Positions 35,901 through 47,907 of a DNA stretch of 64,000 nucleotides are shown one piece after another. The translations under genes and the position numbers were made by a program. Numbering within the stretch: the first letter of the stretch is position 1; each line of letters starts with the position of its first letter. The DNA is from Manihot esculenta. Lineage: Eukaryota > Streptophyta > Magnoliopsida > Malpighiales > Euphorbiaceae. The notes under the pieces were generated by a model that had not been told where the DNA came from, searched no databases, and worked only from the letters and a program-made list of their open reading frames with translations. Location: positions 8,947,248-9,011,247 of the forward strand of contig NC_035162.2 in NCBI RefSeq assembly GCF_001659605.2. The letters are read 5' to 3'.

Positions 35901-36494
35901 TGTTGATATTGACATGTGTTGCTATCTGAAGTCTAATTGCTGATTGTTGTAATTGCTTTCTTCCCAAAGAATGTGTCACAACCATTAGATCAATGTCTAT
36001 AAACCACTCTTCTATTTCTTGGATTTAAATAATATTGGAATTAGTTCCTAATGTTTCTGAATTTCAAATGACCGACAAAAGGTTTTGACAAATGAAACTA
36101 ATGGATACATGCAACTATTATTGATACTGTAATCTCCATCTTTTGATAACTGAATTACATTACCAAACTAATTTTTTAATTTGCTACACAGGCAACAGAG
36201 GAGAGATATAACAATAAAGGGGCATATATAGTTTTAAAACCCCCTAATTTTGATGACCCAGAGTTCCATAGTTTTGAAGCAACTGCGCCAAGACCAGAGG
36301 TATGGACTTTTATTGGTCTTCTATTAGAAATGACGAAGTTGTTCTTTTCATTATTTTTTTCCTGTCTTAAGTATGTTCTCTCAATTAGTTAAGGAATTGA
36401 TTATTGTTTACAGGTGAACGCCTATTATGACTATGAAGATGTGATTGATTCTGATGAAGAATTAGACTTGGCTTCGATGGTAACTGCTACATAA
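32928..36494 (+). CDS. PP7: Serine/threonine-protein phosphatase 7 (PP7)
   Basis: Five exons: 32928-33437, 34373-34867, 35265-35411, 36192-36299 and 36414-36494, giving 446 aa. The PPP-type metallophosphatase core is complete: GDVHGQ (121-126), GDYVDRG (150-156), RGNHE (181-185), then HGG, RSHEGPD and SAPDYPQF. The PPP core is interrupted by a basic insert ([10 protein letters not shown]) plus about 50 residues after HGGLF, typical of PP7. The C-terminus is acidic ([15 protein letters not shown]). Arabidopsis PP7 is a nuclear phosphatase linked to cryptochrome light signalling and heat tolerance, and the same role here is inference. The first 45 residues are Ser/Thr-rich and probably disordered. 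The start is the first ATG of the frame. Confidence 0.94.
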
Positions 36495-37903
36495 AAGACC
36501 ATCACAGGTTTTTAATATTGGAGAGTCGGCAAATTTTCTAGTTGTAGATGTATTCTCTCCATGATTTTGTTGTGTGTCAATTATTTGTTACTTCAATTAG
36601 TTTTTTACTATCTGCTTGTTATGTGGAATATATACAGATAACTTATACAATGTTTATTTTTTTGTTGTATGATGTGTTAAATTTGTTGTGTCCTTTGTGT
36701 TTCCAAGAAAAAGTTAAATTTGGGTACAAAATGATTTTTTTTTTGAAAAAAAAAAATCTATTTCTTAGGAGGTTATACCTGTTGGTGACCTTAGGTCTTA
36801 ATTGCTGCTGGATGATTTGTTTTATATTCCACTGTTCGTTGTGAGATTTTCGATAAATATACTGAGATTATGATTTGAAAATTTTGAGAGATTGTGTTAT
36901 GTTTTTTTTATTACATTTTGAAATTTTATTTTTTTGTTTTACCAATGGATGTAAAGATTACAATCGAATCACGTTACATATTTTTTGATATATTTTTCTC
37001 TCCTATATTGTAATCGTTGAGTGTAGGTGTGTCTAGGTTTGTGTGTTTGTTTCAATATACATTTTACGAAGGTGAGAATAGGGATGGACTAGGGCCTAAG
37101 CATATCCGCACAAAGCGGGAATTGGGTATTTCAACTGAAAAATGTGCTTGGGAAAAAAAAAAACTGAAGAATGTGGATGAGGCATGGTTGCCATGCAAGC
37201 AAATGCCATGTTCGTTGCTCATATGCAGGAGAGCGTACCTGGTGTTCGCTTTAAGGATTTTCTTTTCTTTAATGTTTCTTATTTTATTTTCAAATACAGC
37301 AATATTTTATTATTATTATTATTTTAAAAATCAGATTAAAGTGGGCTAAAGATTAAAACTTCATCTTCAGATTTTATAAAAAATAAAATAAAAATATATT
37401 AAAATTGGGCAAGAGCTTGCGGAGAAAAATAATCCCCTGGGAGATTTATAGGTGAATGAATACTTCCGTATAAATTCAGTGTGCAAGAATTACGCCAAAC
37501 TTCAAGACTTCTTGTTTTCTTTCCTTCAAATTGATGCGTCTATGAGCTTAGTTTTAGATGTGAAAATGTTGCACATTTCAAATGTTTTAATTTTAATTCA
37601 TTATGGATGCTTAGTTACACATGTTTCAAAATCTGTAAAATGGAAGTAATATAATGATAAAAAGAAATTGATTGAAGGGCTTGCGAGGATGACTCTGTAA
37701 GAATATGGGAGTAATCTACTCCAAGAAAAAAGAACACGAGACGCTAATTAGGTAAATATTAATAATATTGCGAAATGACAATAATCAATTACAAGTCTCA
37801 TACATCAGAGTTCAAAACTGAGAATGTGAGGTGCAGTTAAATTAGCTATACGCCCTAACCTCACAACCACTTGTACAATGTTAGACATTTGTGAAACTCC
37901 TAT
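36495..37903. other. Convergent spacer between PP7 and the ARID gene
   Basis: Both 3' UTRs should lie here; AATAAA-like signals are common. The frame at 37017-37349 has no homology that I recognise and ends in AT-rich sequence. Nothing else is seen. Confidence 0.5.
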
Positions 37904-40900
37904 CTACTCCGACTGCTCAAATGGGACACGCACAAATAGTTGTCCATGCAGGGTTACCACAGCTGAAGTTTGATGCGGGTCAATCCTAGAGGGTAAGCTA
38001 ACCACCTGCCCAAAAAGAAGAAGAAAGAAAAAAAAGTGTCTTGGTGACTTGATAAGGAAAGTTCATGTCTATTCTTGAGATAAAACTCTTACCTTTCTGA
38101 AGGGTGTGACACCCCAGGGATTATCAGGATGCTCAGGTTCACCACTGACAACCAATCGTCCTGCTGGATCTGATTGAACTCGCACCTGAGTTTGGAAAAT
38201 AATGTCATGCAAGTACTTTAGCTGAAGCACAAGCATTCAAGCTTTGCTAGGAAGCAAAACGTTAAACACGAATTATATATCGGGATTATTAGCAACTGCC
38301 TTGTTTATACATAATTTAACAAATAAAACTTTGCTTCCATCAACCTTTTCAATCCAACAACAACCACCCTCATGGGCTGCTTTCTCGCATCTATACACAC
38401 ATTCTCATCAAAGGTGAAAACAATTTAGGACGCTATTCATGGATAAGGCCACACGCTCATGCATGAGTAAGCCGTTCATTTGACTCCACGATTGTACCTA
38501 GCCATAACAGAAGCTGATGCCCTTCATACTGCCAAACATTGAAATGGTGGCACCGAATAGGTATCTGCTAGAGCATAACTAATCTAACAAAATAGTTGAC
38601 TAAGCACCCAAAACGGCTTATGCAACCTCTAGTTGTACCTCATAAGAGGGGACTCTAATCAGGTGAGCATTATTTGATGATTTTGTGATACTAGACAAGT
38701 ACATTCCAAAAGGAAATAATGAAGAAGATATCAGTGACAGAAAAATAAAACTAAGATTCAGTTACTTACTTCCTCTCGAAGGAGCCCTGGTACTAAAGCA
38801 TATACCTCGAAGCAATCTTTCTGTAACATAATTTTTCAATTCAAGTAAGAAATTCTACAGATTTAGTTTACTATTGCCTTCCATTCAAACAATTATATGG
38901 GAACTTACTGTTCTCTGTACATTGATCTTCACCCAATCAGCTGGAGGTCCAAGGTCAATCACATCTACATCCAATCTAGTAACAATCACAAAACATTAAC
39001 ATATTGAATCAGCACTACCTTGCATTATACTTGTAAAGACATCATTTCTCAACTCCAATAAACCTTATAACAGATACAGTTAAACCAGTAACAGATCTTA
39101 ACTGTGGTTTGGATGTTTTGGTGCGTGCAGCTTTGACAGCATGTTCCATGTATGAAGGTTTCTTGCGTTTAAGTAAACCTGAGTTACCATAAAGATCCCA
39201 ATTGGGAACAGGTTTAAGCTGTTGTATGCAAGAGGAATAATCTATCATCAATAAGAAAATAATAATCCAGTTACTTACCAAGGCTTTTAAGCTGTTTTTC
39301 ACGCTTTTGCAAAGAGAGAGAATTCTTATCCTGGAAATACAGAAACCTCTTATTGTTTATAAAAATATACCATGCTGATAAGAATATACACAGATCAGTG
39401 AACAACAAACGGTATTAATTACAACATACCTTAATGATAGGATCACTAACTTCTCCATTACCAAGAAGACGTTGTGAGTGCCAACCCTGCATTGCACGTG
39501 CCGCAGCATCTCTCCGTGCTCTACCCGAGCCAGGTGCCTGATTGTTATCAGCAAATATAAAGAATGCTTGCAAAGGCAATGGTTAAGGGGAAAGGGGGAA
39601 AAAGAATTGGAAGTCCTATTGTTAAGAGATGTAAATCAACCAACTTGTTCAAATTAATAAATTTAATGTGGATTAAGTGAAAATCAGTTAAGGCCAACAA
39701 AGATGCACCCTAGTACAAAAATAAACTATTTAAATGGCCATTATAAAATAACAAGAAGTTAATTGTACCAAAAATAATAACGGGAGCACCCACAACATTG
39801 TCTATTCTGCCAAAGTTAAAATGCAGATATGGTCCAAAAGAGATTCTAGAAACCATCAAACTATTAAAATGTTGAGTTCGCAGTAAAATGTTTTAGTTTT
39901 CAACAAAAATCAGATTGGAAGACTGGCTCAATTTGATGAGGCATCAACCAAAAGAGACCGACCAAGGATAGACAGCCAAGGAAACTTTAACCATATCTCC
40001 ATTTGACAAATTATGGATAGATCTCTCTTGGTTCTCCTTACTAATAAACTACAACCAGCCTAACATTGTAAAATGGCACTAAACATGCTACCACCCTATA
40101 GCAAAGAAAGCAACAACCAAAAGTTTTGATTATAAAATATTCAATCAGTCCAATATGTTAAATTAAAACTTTACCTGACTGTCAACACTCATGGGCTCTG
40201 AGTTGGAACTAAGGGGGACATTAAGCTCATCACCACATGTTTTATGTCTTTCATAATCAAGAAGTGCCTGAAAAAATAGACAATACCATATGTTATCATG
40301 TGTGAAATCATTTGAACTCAAATTTGGCATAGGAAACAAGCATGTAAAATATATTTATTGGCAAACAGTTGAAGCTAAAGGGGAATATCCAAGGGATATA
40401 TGGAAAATTTCATGAATTTGCACAAAGTTATAGCTGGAAATGATCTAGCTGTTGAACTTATAAATCCCATTTTTCATAATTCCAAATTTCCAATCAAAAC
40501 ATTTGTATTTCATGCAGTTAGAAACCAAGATGTTGACTTTCATATGCATTGCCTCTATGCTGTCAAAGTGCAGCCAAGGTACTCATACAGGACATGATAA
40601 ATGGACACAAGCCCTTCATCATGCACCCACATCTGATGGGCCATATTATCTTTTTCACTTTTTTAGTTTTCCAAAATTATTTTCTCTCTTCTAGTCTCCT
40701 CCTAAATACTTTACAACTACCATTTTTTTCTGCCTCCCTACTTTTTTTCTTTTTTGGCAATTTCTGTGTTTTTAGTGGACTCACATTCCTATTTTTCTCC
40801 CTAAAGTCAGCAATCTGTTCCTTACCTTATCAATTTCTTAGGCACTCGACTTCACCATTACTGACTTTTCTTTATAAAAAATTTCATTAAAAATAATCTC

Positions 40901-43900
40901 TAACAAATTGTTTGACTTCTCAACGTAAATCCTTGTTTACATATTTTACATTTCTCATTAGAAATATGATTATAACTTTACAACTAAGTTGGAAGACAAG
41001 ACACCACCTCAATATTTGGTTCATAACTTCAGATAATAAAATATATGTAGAATGTTTGTGGAAGATTCAGACCACCAAATGTTTACATAAATAAACCATG
41101 CAGGAATAATAAATAAAAGAAAGTTCAGAAAATGCAGAAATTTGCCATCCAGAATCACCTTCTCATAAAACCCTCGAAATGTCCATGAAACAGTAGTACA
41201 TGTCCTGCAGAAAGGAAAACAAGGGCTCAAATGTTAAGCATGTAGACAATAAAATTCAAACACCACGAGGTAAACATGTCATAGTACAGTCTCCACCATT
41301 TATTAGTGGCTAATAACAACTCTCAATTAAAAACAATAATCCATAGTGCAAGTATATGGAAATGAGATCAGTTACTGCATTCCTTAGCTTCCTCAACATA
41401 TCTGTGACTAATACTCCTTTCCATCAAGTGTCTTAGGCCACAAGATTTTATATCGGTTTGGTTTGGTTCAATTTCTTCTCTATTATTGGTTTGATTCGAT
41501 TTAAGTTCTATGTCAATTCAGTTTCTATTGTTCAGATAGGCATCAAGCCAGTAAAATGCTCTGCCCTAGTGATATATTTTCTTTAAATCTGGGGATTAAG
41601 GTATGTAGGATTTTCAGATTTTCCAGAAATTATTTGTGCATATGTAGGTTTTAGGGTGTAGCAGGCATCTTCATAATACATATATGCAAGCACATAACGT
41701 TTTTTCTTATTTTTATGATTGCCTCCATGAGTACTGCACAAACAACAAACAGCTAATGTATCAATAATATAACAACATTTATTGGTTCAACAAACTCAAA
41801 AGTAACCAGAACGCAAATGTTCCTTACTTTGGGGGTTTAAAGGATTCTCCCACTTGCCGCCACAGCTTACATGATGTCACCTACACAATCAGAGGAAATG
41901 TTGTGAGCACATTAGACACAAAGTCCAAGGATATTAAAATTTCAGGAGAAAAAAATTCCCATGCAGAATATAGAAGGCCTAGAAATGTACAATAAAACTA
42001 AATTGACAAAACAAGAGAATTATCTCTCTCTATTCTAAAGATTCATCTCTAGAAGAAGTCAATAATAGATACAACTATTAAACAGGACACACACGACCAT
42101 GAAATTTCTGAATAGAAAGAATGCAAAGACAAATTTGCAACTAGTCTTATGATTCCTCTTCTCATTTCTCCTTTTTCCATTTCATAAATAGTTAATGAGC
42201 AAACTAAAATTATTAACATTGTTCTCAGTGTTATGGATATAAAAGAAGCCTACATGGATACTACTATTAAACAGAACAGAATTGACCATGACAAAAAGGA
42301 AGGCAAAGGGAAATTTGCAACAGTTCTTATATGATTCCTCTTCTCATTTATCTTCTTTTCCTTTTCCTAAAATGTTAATGAGCAAATTAAAATTATCAAC
42401 TTTATTTCCAGTGTTATGGATATAAAAGAAGTTCCATTTATCAATTTACTCATATAAAGAATTTGATGAATCTTCTAACTTGCAAAAGCTGATAAAAGAT
42501 TCCTCTTCTTTGTCCTCTAAGTAACATTCCCCAATGCTTAGATGTCTAACAAAAATTACTACAACTTTTGCATCATATGGTCATTCCATAGAATTCACAT
42601 CCAACCTCTGCATTACTGTCTAGTTAGTCATGAATAGAAGGCCTAATATCTAAAATAATACAAACCTTGGCATGTTTTTTCAATTTTAACCAATCCTTTG
42701 AACTCTATAAATTCTATTCTAAACTCTAAACATATGAATTATGATATTAGTATAAAGTTTGCTAATTTATTGGGAAAAAATCGAATTTATGCATAAAGCC
42801 AACATAAGTACCTGAACTGGTGTGTGGACACACACACACACACACATTTTGCATCTTTGGACTTTTGTTACCAAAACCAAACCGCAACCACAACTAAACC
42901 TTAATCATAAATTACCTGGGGTTTGCAATTGCATACGGATCTAATTTTTCACCCTTCAGCTCTTTTTGAGATCTTTTGGAATCAACATTCAAGATTCAAC
43001 AACTATAAATCTTCTGACGCTACTGCCTTCCACATCAATTTAGGCCTCCTCTTTCCCCTCCTCACTCCTTCCACCAATAATTTTATCACATCCTTGTATC
43101 GGAGCAATTTGATTATTTATGTCGGACATGGCCAAATTTATCACAGCATCTTAGTTGACACCCTCTCATTTTATCCCCAACCTTATCCATTATCGTAATC
43201 TAATCATATATTTTTGGACCTGCTGTTAAATGAATATTACTAATTTATTGATTTTTCTTTTAAAATTGCTTATATCAAATTTTCCAATTATTGACAACAA
43301 TTATTATTTTAGAAAATTTAATAAAAATAATATTTTGCATTATGAACATTAGAAAAATTGTAGACCATATTCTTCTTGCCTATTAAGGTAGGTTCACAAG
43401 CTTTAAGCATATATTTATGGTTCTCATCCTCTAAATTGGCCAAAATCATTACCAATCAATATCATAAGGTTAGGCTAAAATGACAAATGAAAATGATCAA
43501 TAAAATTGGAAAAAGAGAAGTGCAAAAGATTGGATTTTTAGTCATTGATCCTAATTATAGGACTCAACTTCTGGAAACCGACTTAAGCCTTTTGTGTGAG
43601 TGTGCAGTGCGTTCTATGTATTGTATTTGCACATGCATATGGATGCACGTATGCATGTTGTTCATTCACACTTGTATTAGCATCATGCTTTGATCTAGCT
43701 CCAACATAATCAAGCTTTTAACTTAACCTTCAAAACCAAGTACAACTAATAGTCCAAATATTATTTGAAGATGCATGTGAAATTTGAAATGTTAATTTGA
43801 TTCTGAGGCAAACAATGCATACCTTATCATAGCCACCCAGTCTCATAACAGCTCTCCACAACCTTATCACCAAGCAAATATTATTAGCCCAAACTAGTTG

Positions 43901-45354
43901 TTATATGAAAAGAAAATATTCAAAAAAATTATAACGTATGAAATTTCATGATCACTAGAAACTTACTTCAGACAATTTAATCCCTCTCCATAGAACTTAG
44001 GAGGCTTGAATTCCATGCTCCTCTCCCTAAAGAAATTTTCAAGCTCCTTCATAAATGCCCATTGCTCCTCCTCTGTTCCTGACTCATTACCGTCATTATC
44101 ATCATCCAAAAGGAACGAGTATTTTGAGCTTGAGTTGCCATTACTTTGGGGTGTAGCTTTATCTGTTTTATTCATTATATTCTTCAATTCTCTCTTGTTA
44201 TCAAGTTCAGTTTTGATGCTTGAAGGTCCTGCCTGCGGTGTAGCAGGTTCATTTTGCTCTTTAGGAAGCACGCAAGCAAGATGGCTAGATTTATTTTCTG
44301 GTACTTCAGAAGGTTCGAGTTTGGCATCTGTAGTAGGTTTAGACGTTTCAAGATAACTGGTTGAAACAGCGATGCCATCAATTCCATGTGTTTTAGATTT
44401 ACAATCAAAAGTTTCATTGGCTTCAGGTTTTTCCTCAGTAGCGGGTTCAGATTCAGGCTTGAGTATACTTTTTCCATCATCCAAAGGAGTCAGGGAAGGA
44501 GAAACTTGCTGGGGTTGTTCATCTGAAGCTGATTTCAACTTCATACTTTTGTCACAGGGGGCTTCTTCAGCCGGATGTTGCTTTGGACTAGAACTCAAAT
44601 TCATACCATTGCAATTAGGGGTTGACTCCACCTGAGGGTTTTGCGGACTGGCCTTCAACTCCACACTTCTGTCACTGGAGGCTGCTTCAGTATGATGTTG
44701 TTTTGGACTGGACGTCAAGTTCACAGCATTACCATCATAGGCGGCCTCAGCCTGTGGGGTCTTCAATTCCATATTGTCATCATTGGAAGCTGCTTCAGAC
44801 TGATGCTGAGAACCAGTTTTCAACTCTACATGCTTATCATCGAGGACTGTCTCACTCTGAGGTTGTTCAGCATTGGTCTTCAACTCAGGGCTTTTATCAC
44901 TGCGGACTGTCTCAGTCTGAAGTTGTTGAGCATCGGTCCTCAGCTCTGCCTTGGTATCATTTTCAACTGCCCCAGTCTGAGATTGTGGAGGATCCGTCAT
45001 CATGTTATCGGTGAGGGCTGCCTCGGTCTGAGATTGTGGAGGATCTGCCTCAGTCTGAGATTGTTGCAGACTACACTTCAACGTGACGTCTTTATCACTT
45101 GAAGGTATCTCAGACTGAGACCGTTGTGGACTGGACTTCAACTCCACGTTATTAACATTGGGAGCTGCAGAAGGAAGAAGAATACCATTCTCAGGGTGGT
45201 TTGGTTCATCATGGTCCCCGAGGACAGAGTGGGTAGGAGAAGTATGGTCAAGTTGTTCAACTGGAACCGGCTGTGCTTTGATTAGCATGTCACCGGCTGG
45301 AGGATGTAGCAGTGGCTTAGCTGATTCATCCTCATTCTCTATGGCATTTTCCAT
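37904..45354 (-). CDS. ARID3: ARID domain plus HSP20-like protein (ARID3-type, PEAT-complex family)
   Basis: Twelve coding exons, minus strand: 45354-43967, 43862-43823, 41880-41828, 41204-41159, 40267-40175, 39537-39430, 39330-39279, 39178-39064, 38975-38909, 38820-38770, 38185-38093 and 38005-37904. The product is 735 aa with intact frame. The first 420 residues are acidic, low complexity and partly repeated. An ARID DNA-binding domain follows (about 428-520, WAFMKELENFFRER ... LWRAVMRLGGYDKV ... SWTFRGFYEK). A basic linker (ARTKTSKPQ) precedes an HSP20/alpha-crystallin-like domain to the end (about 648-735, VYALVPGLLREEVRV). This order matches Arabidopsis ARID2/3/4, which belong to the nuclear PEAT chromatin complex. 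The ARID3 name is my best match. Intron 2 is nearly 2 kb and carries a tandem duplication. Confidence 0.92.
42068..42432. repeat. Tandem duplication in ARID intron 2
   Basis: Copy 1 (about 42068-42248) and copy 2 (about 42257-42432) both run from ACTATTAAACAG to GTGTTATGGATATAAAAGAAG, with scattered substitutions and small gaps between. Confidence 0.85.
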
Positions 45355-45711
45355 CTCTAATTCTACGCACGCAAGGGGAAGGGAAAAGAACTTTAAAAAA
45401 TTAAAAAAAAAGAAAAGAAAAGAAAAGAATAGAAGGTAATACTCCAATGCTCGTAAAAAGAAAGAATGAAAGATAATAAACAAGGATTAGGTCGTCCAAT
45501 GAATTGAAGCATGCATTGAAAATTAGAAATTACCCTAGATTATGTGTGTTCTCATTCCTTGAGTTGAAAACCTAAATTTTTAGTCTAATTTGGTGAATAT
45601 TAACGCACAAAAAAAAGTAAAATAAAATGCATAGATGTTGCAGTCGTAAATCTGGTAGCTTCATTGAGGAAGAAATCGCATATCAAAAATTTGCAAAGAA
45701 GAAAAGCTTAC

Positions 45712-45830
45712 CTGCAATGAAAAGGAAAGAGAATGTATAAGGATGACCGAGAGAACCTTAAGCTTCAATGAAGAAGAAGAAGAAGAAGAAGAAGAACCCT
45801 AATAGCATAGGGCATGCCCTCTCTGATTCT
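45712..45830 (-). other. Probable 5' UTR exon of the ARID gene
   Basis: On the minus strand CATTGCAG/GTAAGC at 45712/45711 is a strong donor, and GCGTGCGTAG/AATTAGAGATGG just before the start codon (about 45364) is a strong acceptor. This implies a 5' UTR intron of about 350 bp. The upstream exon limit is a guess. It includes a GAA run (about 45768-45796). Confidence 0.6.
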
Positions 45831-46041
45831 CCCTCCTAATTATCGGCTGTCCTGCCATTCAACGGCTGTTTCCTTTTTCAGCTACATTTATTTTATTTTT
45901 ATATTATATGTTTTCACTAATAATACCTAATTAATTAATTGATCTAATCATCTTTCAATTACAACGTTGCGTTGCTTGCCATTTACCACAGTAAACATCA
46001 GAAACTCCAATTCCCCACACGTGCGCCGACATTTTTGCTAG

Positions 46042-46157
46042 ATCCATTTCCTTTAACCAACAATAATTTCCTTTGGATATCAAATGGATAAACGGCCCAA
46101 TATCAGTGGATATCAAATGGGTAAACGGCCCTATCCATTTCCTTTTACCAACAACAA
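46042..46157. repeat. Nested double duplication
   Basis: ATCCATTTCCTTTAACCAAC at 46042 recurs with one change at 46132. Between these lie two copies of TGGATATCAAATGG.TAAACG (46074 and 46107). Confidence 0.85.
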
Positions 46158-47667
46158 TGTCTCTTTCGGATTTTGGCCCACTATTACTTTTTTTTTTTGG
46201 TTTAATTATAATTATGTAGTTATTAATGGATAGACCATTATCAATGAAAATATCAATTTATATTTCAATCAATATGATATAATCTAGTTCTAGTTGATTT
46301 AATGTTTAACAATATATAAAATTCATTTGGAGATCTAAGTTTGATTTTCCACTCTTTCATTCTCTACTAAAAAATTTAATCCAACAAGTAACATATATTT
46401 ATTTACTTGATTAATTATATTAAAATTTTTCTCTTCTTAATTTCATAAAAAAAACTATATATTGATAATTTAATGGACATTTATCAATTAAATAATTTAA
46501 TTATTGAAATTGAAACAAATCGATGCCTAGCACTTTTAACTGTGTGTTATAAGGGATACTTTTATCTGGACCATTGATGTGTGTGTGCAACATTTTAAAA
46601 CAAAATCATGCAAATAGTGAAAGAATTATGTTGGTGAAACTCACGATTAAAACACACCCAATATTCATAATTATAAACACTTAGTCAATATATATATAAT
46701 ATAATAAAACTTAGTTTTCAATTGTTACTGTCTATGACTTAATTCTCAATTGCTATAGTTTATGAACAGTAGCAATTGAGAACAGTGTTTTGTCTTTTTT
46801 GCCTTCGAATTGTATCTTCTTTTACGTGCATTTACTGTATGCTTTAATTCATCTGCAATTCCTAAATTGCCTTTCTCTTCGCCCACACACAATGACCCTT
46901 TGCCCGATTCACCTGTCTTTTCCCCACACCAAAACAGCACAGTTTCATGGAGGGATTATTTCAGCGTTGTTTACCTCTTCTCCCGTGAGTGCATGGTCCT
47001 TTTCCGGTGCTCCGTCATCGCTCCATGGAATGGTCGCGTCTTTGCGTGCGTCTATCCACCGGTGTTATCCTATGCAATGTCTCACCGGTGCGTCCTCTGA
47101 AACCCATTTGGTGCTCGCCGCCACAGCTTCAGCCTATACTCTGTTTCTCTCTTATATATTATTAAGCACATCAAATTTATTTTATTTTTAAATCAAGTTT
47201 TTAGTAATACATTTAGTTATGTGCAATATCTTTTTCTTTAGAAATCAATTAATTTTTTATAATCTGCAAATTTACTTACAGGATGGTTTTTATGAATGAA
47301 TATTCATTTTATGGAGGTCTAATAACTAAAAAGAAAATTTAAGTCAGAAATCATATCCCTTGAATTAACTCCATCTCAATCTCAAAGTACAATATTTGTG
47401 CAAAGTCCTCTTGTTTTGTAAAGTTAATTAAAATATTAGAAAGAAACTTGATGTGTCAAATATCGAAGATTTACAAAGTGTCGATTTATCTCATTTCTCA
47501 ATTTTTGAAAATACTAAATTTATCTAATAATTTGACTTTAAGTCAAATTGAATCGTTATGAAAAGAGCAAAATTAGAGTAACTATTAATTTTTAATATAT
47601 ACAGCTGCATTTATATAGCTAATGACTTTGATTGTTTAAAAAAAAAGGCTTAAAAAGTGAAAATGCA

Positions 47668-47907
47668 AACCCTATTATAAAACTTGATGTTGGAGTAATT
47701 ATTTTTAAGATATTTAATTATATTATTTATAAATTTGTTATTTGACTTTTTTATCAACTTTCTTTTTGTAGACATATAAAAAAAAAAGACAACATTATAA
47801 AGTCTAATGGAGTAAATATTTATCAAATATTTAATTATATTATATATAAATTTGTTATTTGATTTTTTTTATCAACTTTCTTTTTGTAGATATGTGAAAA
47901 AAAAAAA
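47668..47907. repeat. Diverged tandem duplication, period about 120 bp
   Basis: Both halves contain ATATTTAATTATATTAT, AAATTTGTTATTTGA and TATCAACTTTCTTTTTGTAG in the same order and end in an A run. Confidence 0.8.

Noticed and set aside
44006..45102. Plus-strand frames opposite the ARID first exon
   Set aside because: Antisense shadows of repeated low-complexity coding sequence.
46790..47191. 133-codon plus-strand frame as a gene
   Set aside because: No homology or conserved motif recognised, no splice or promoter context, and an overlapping frame is open on the other strand; kept only as a composition island.
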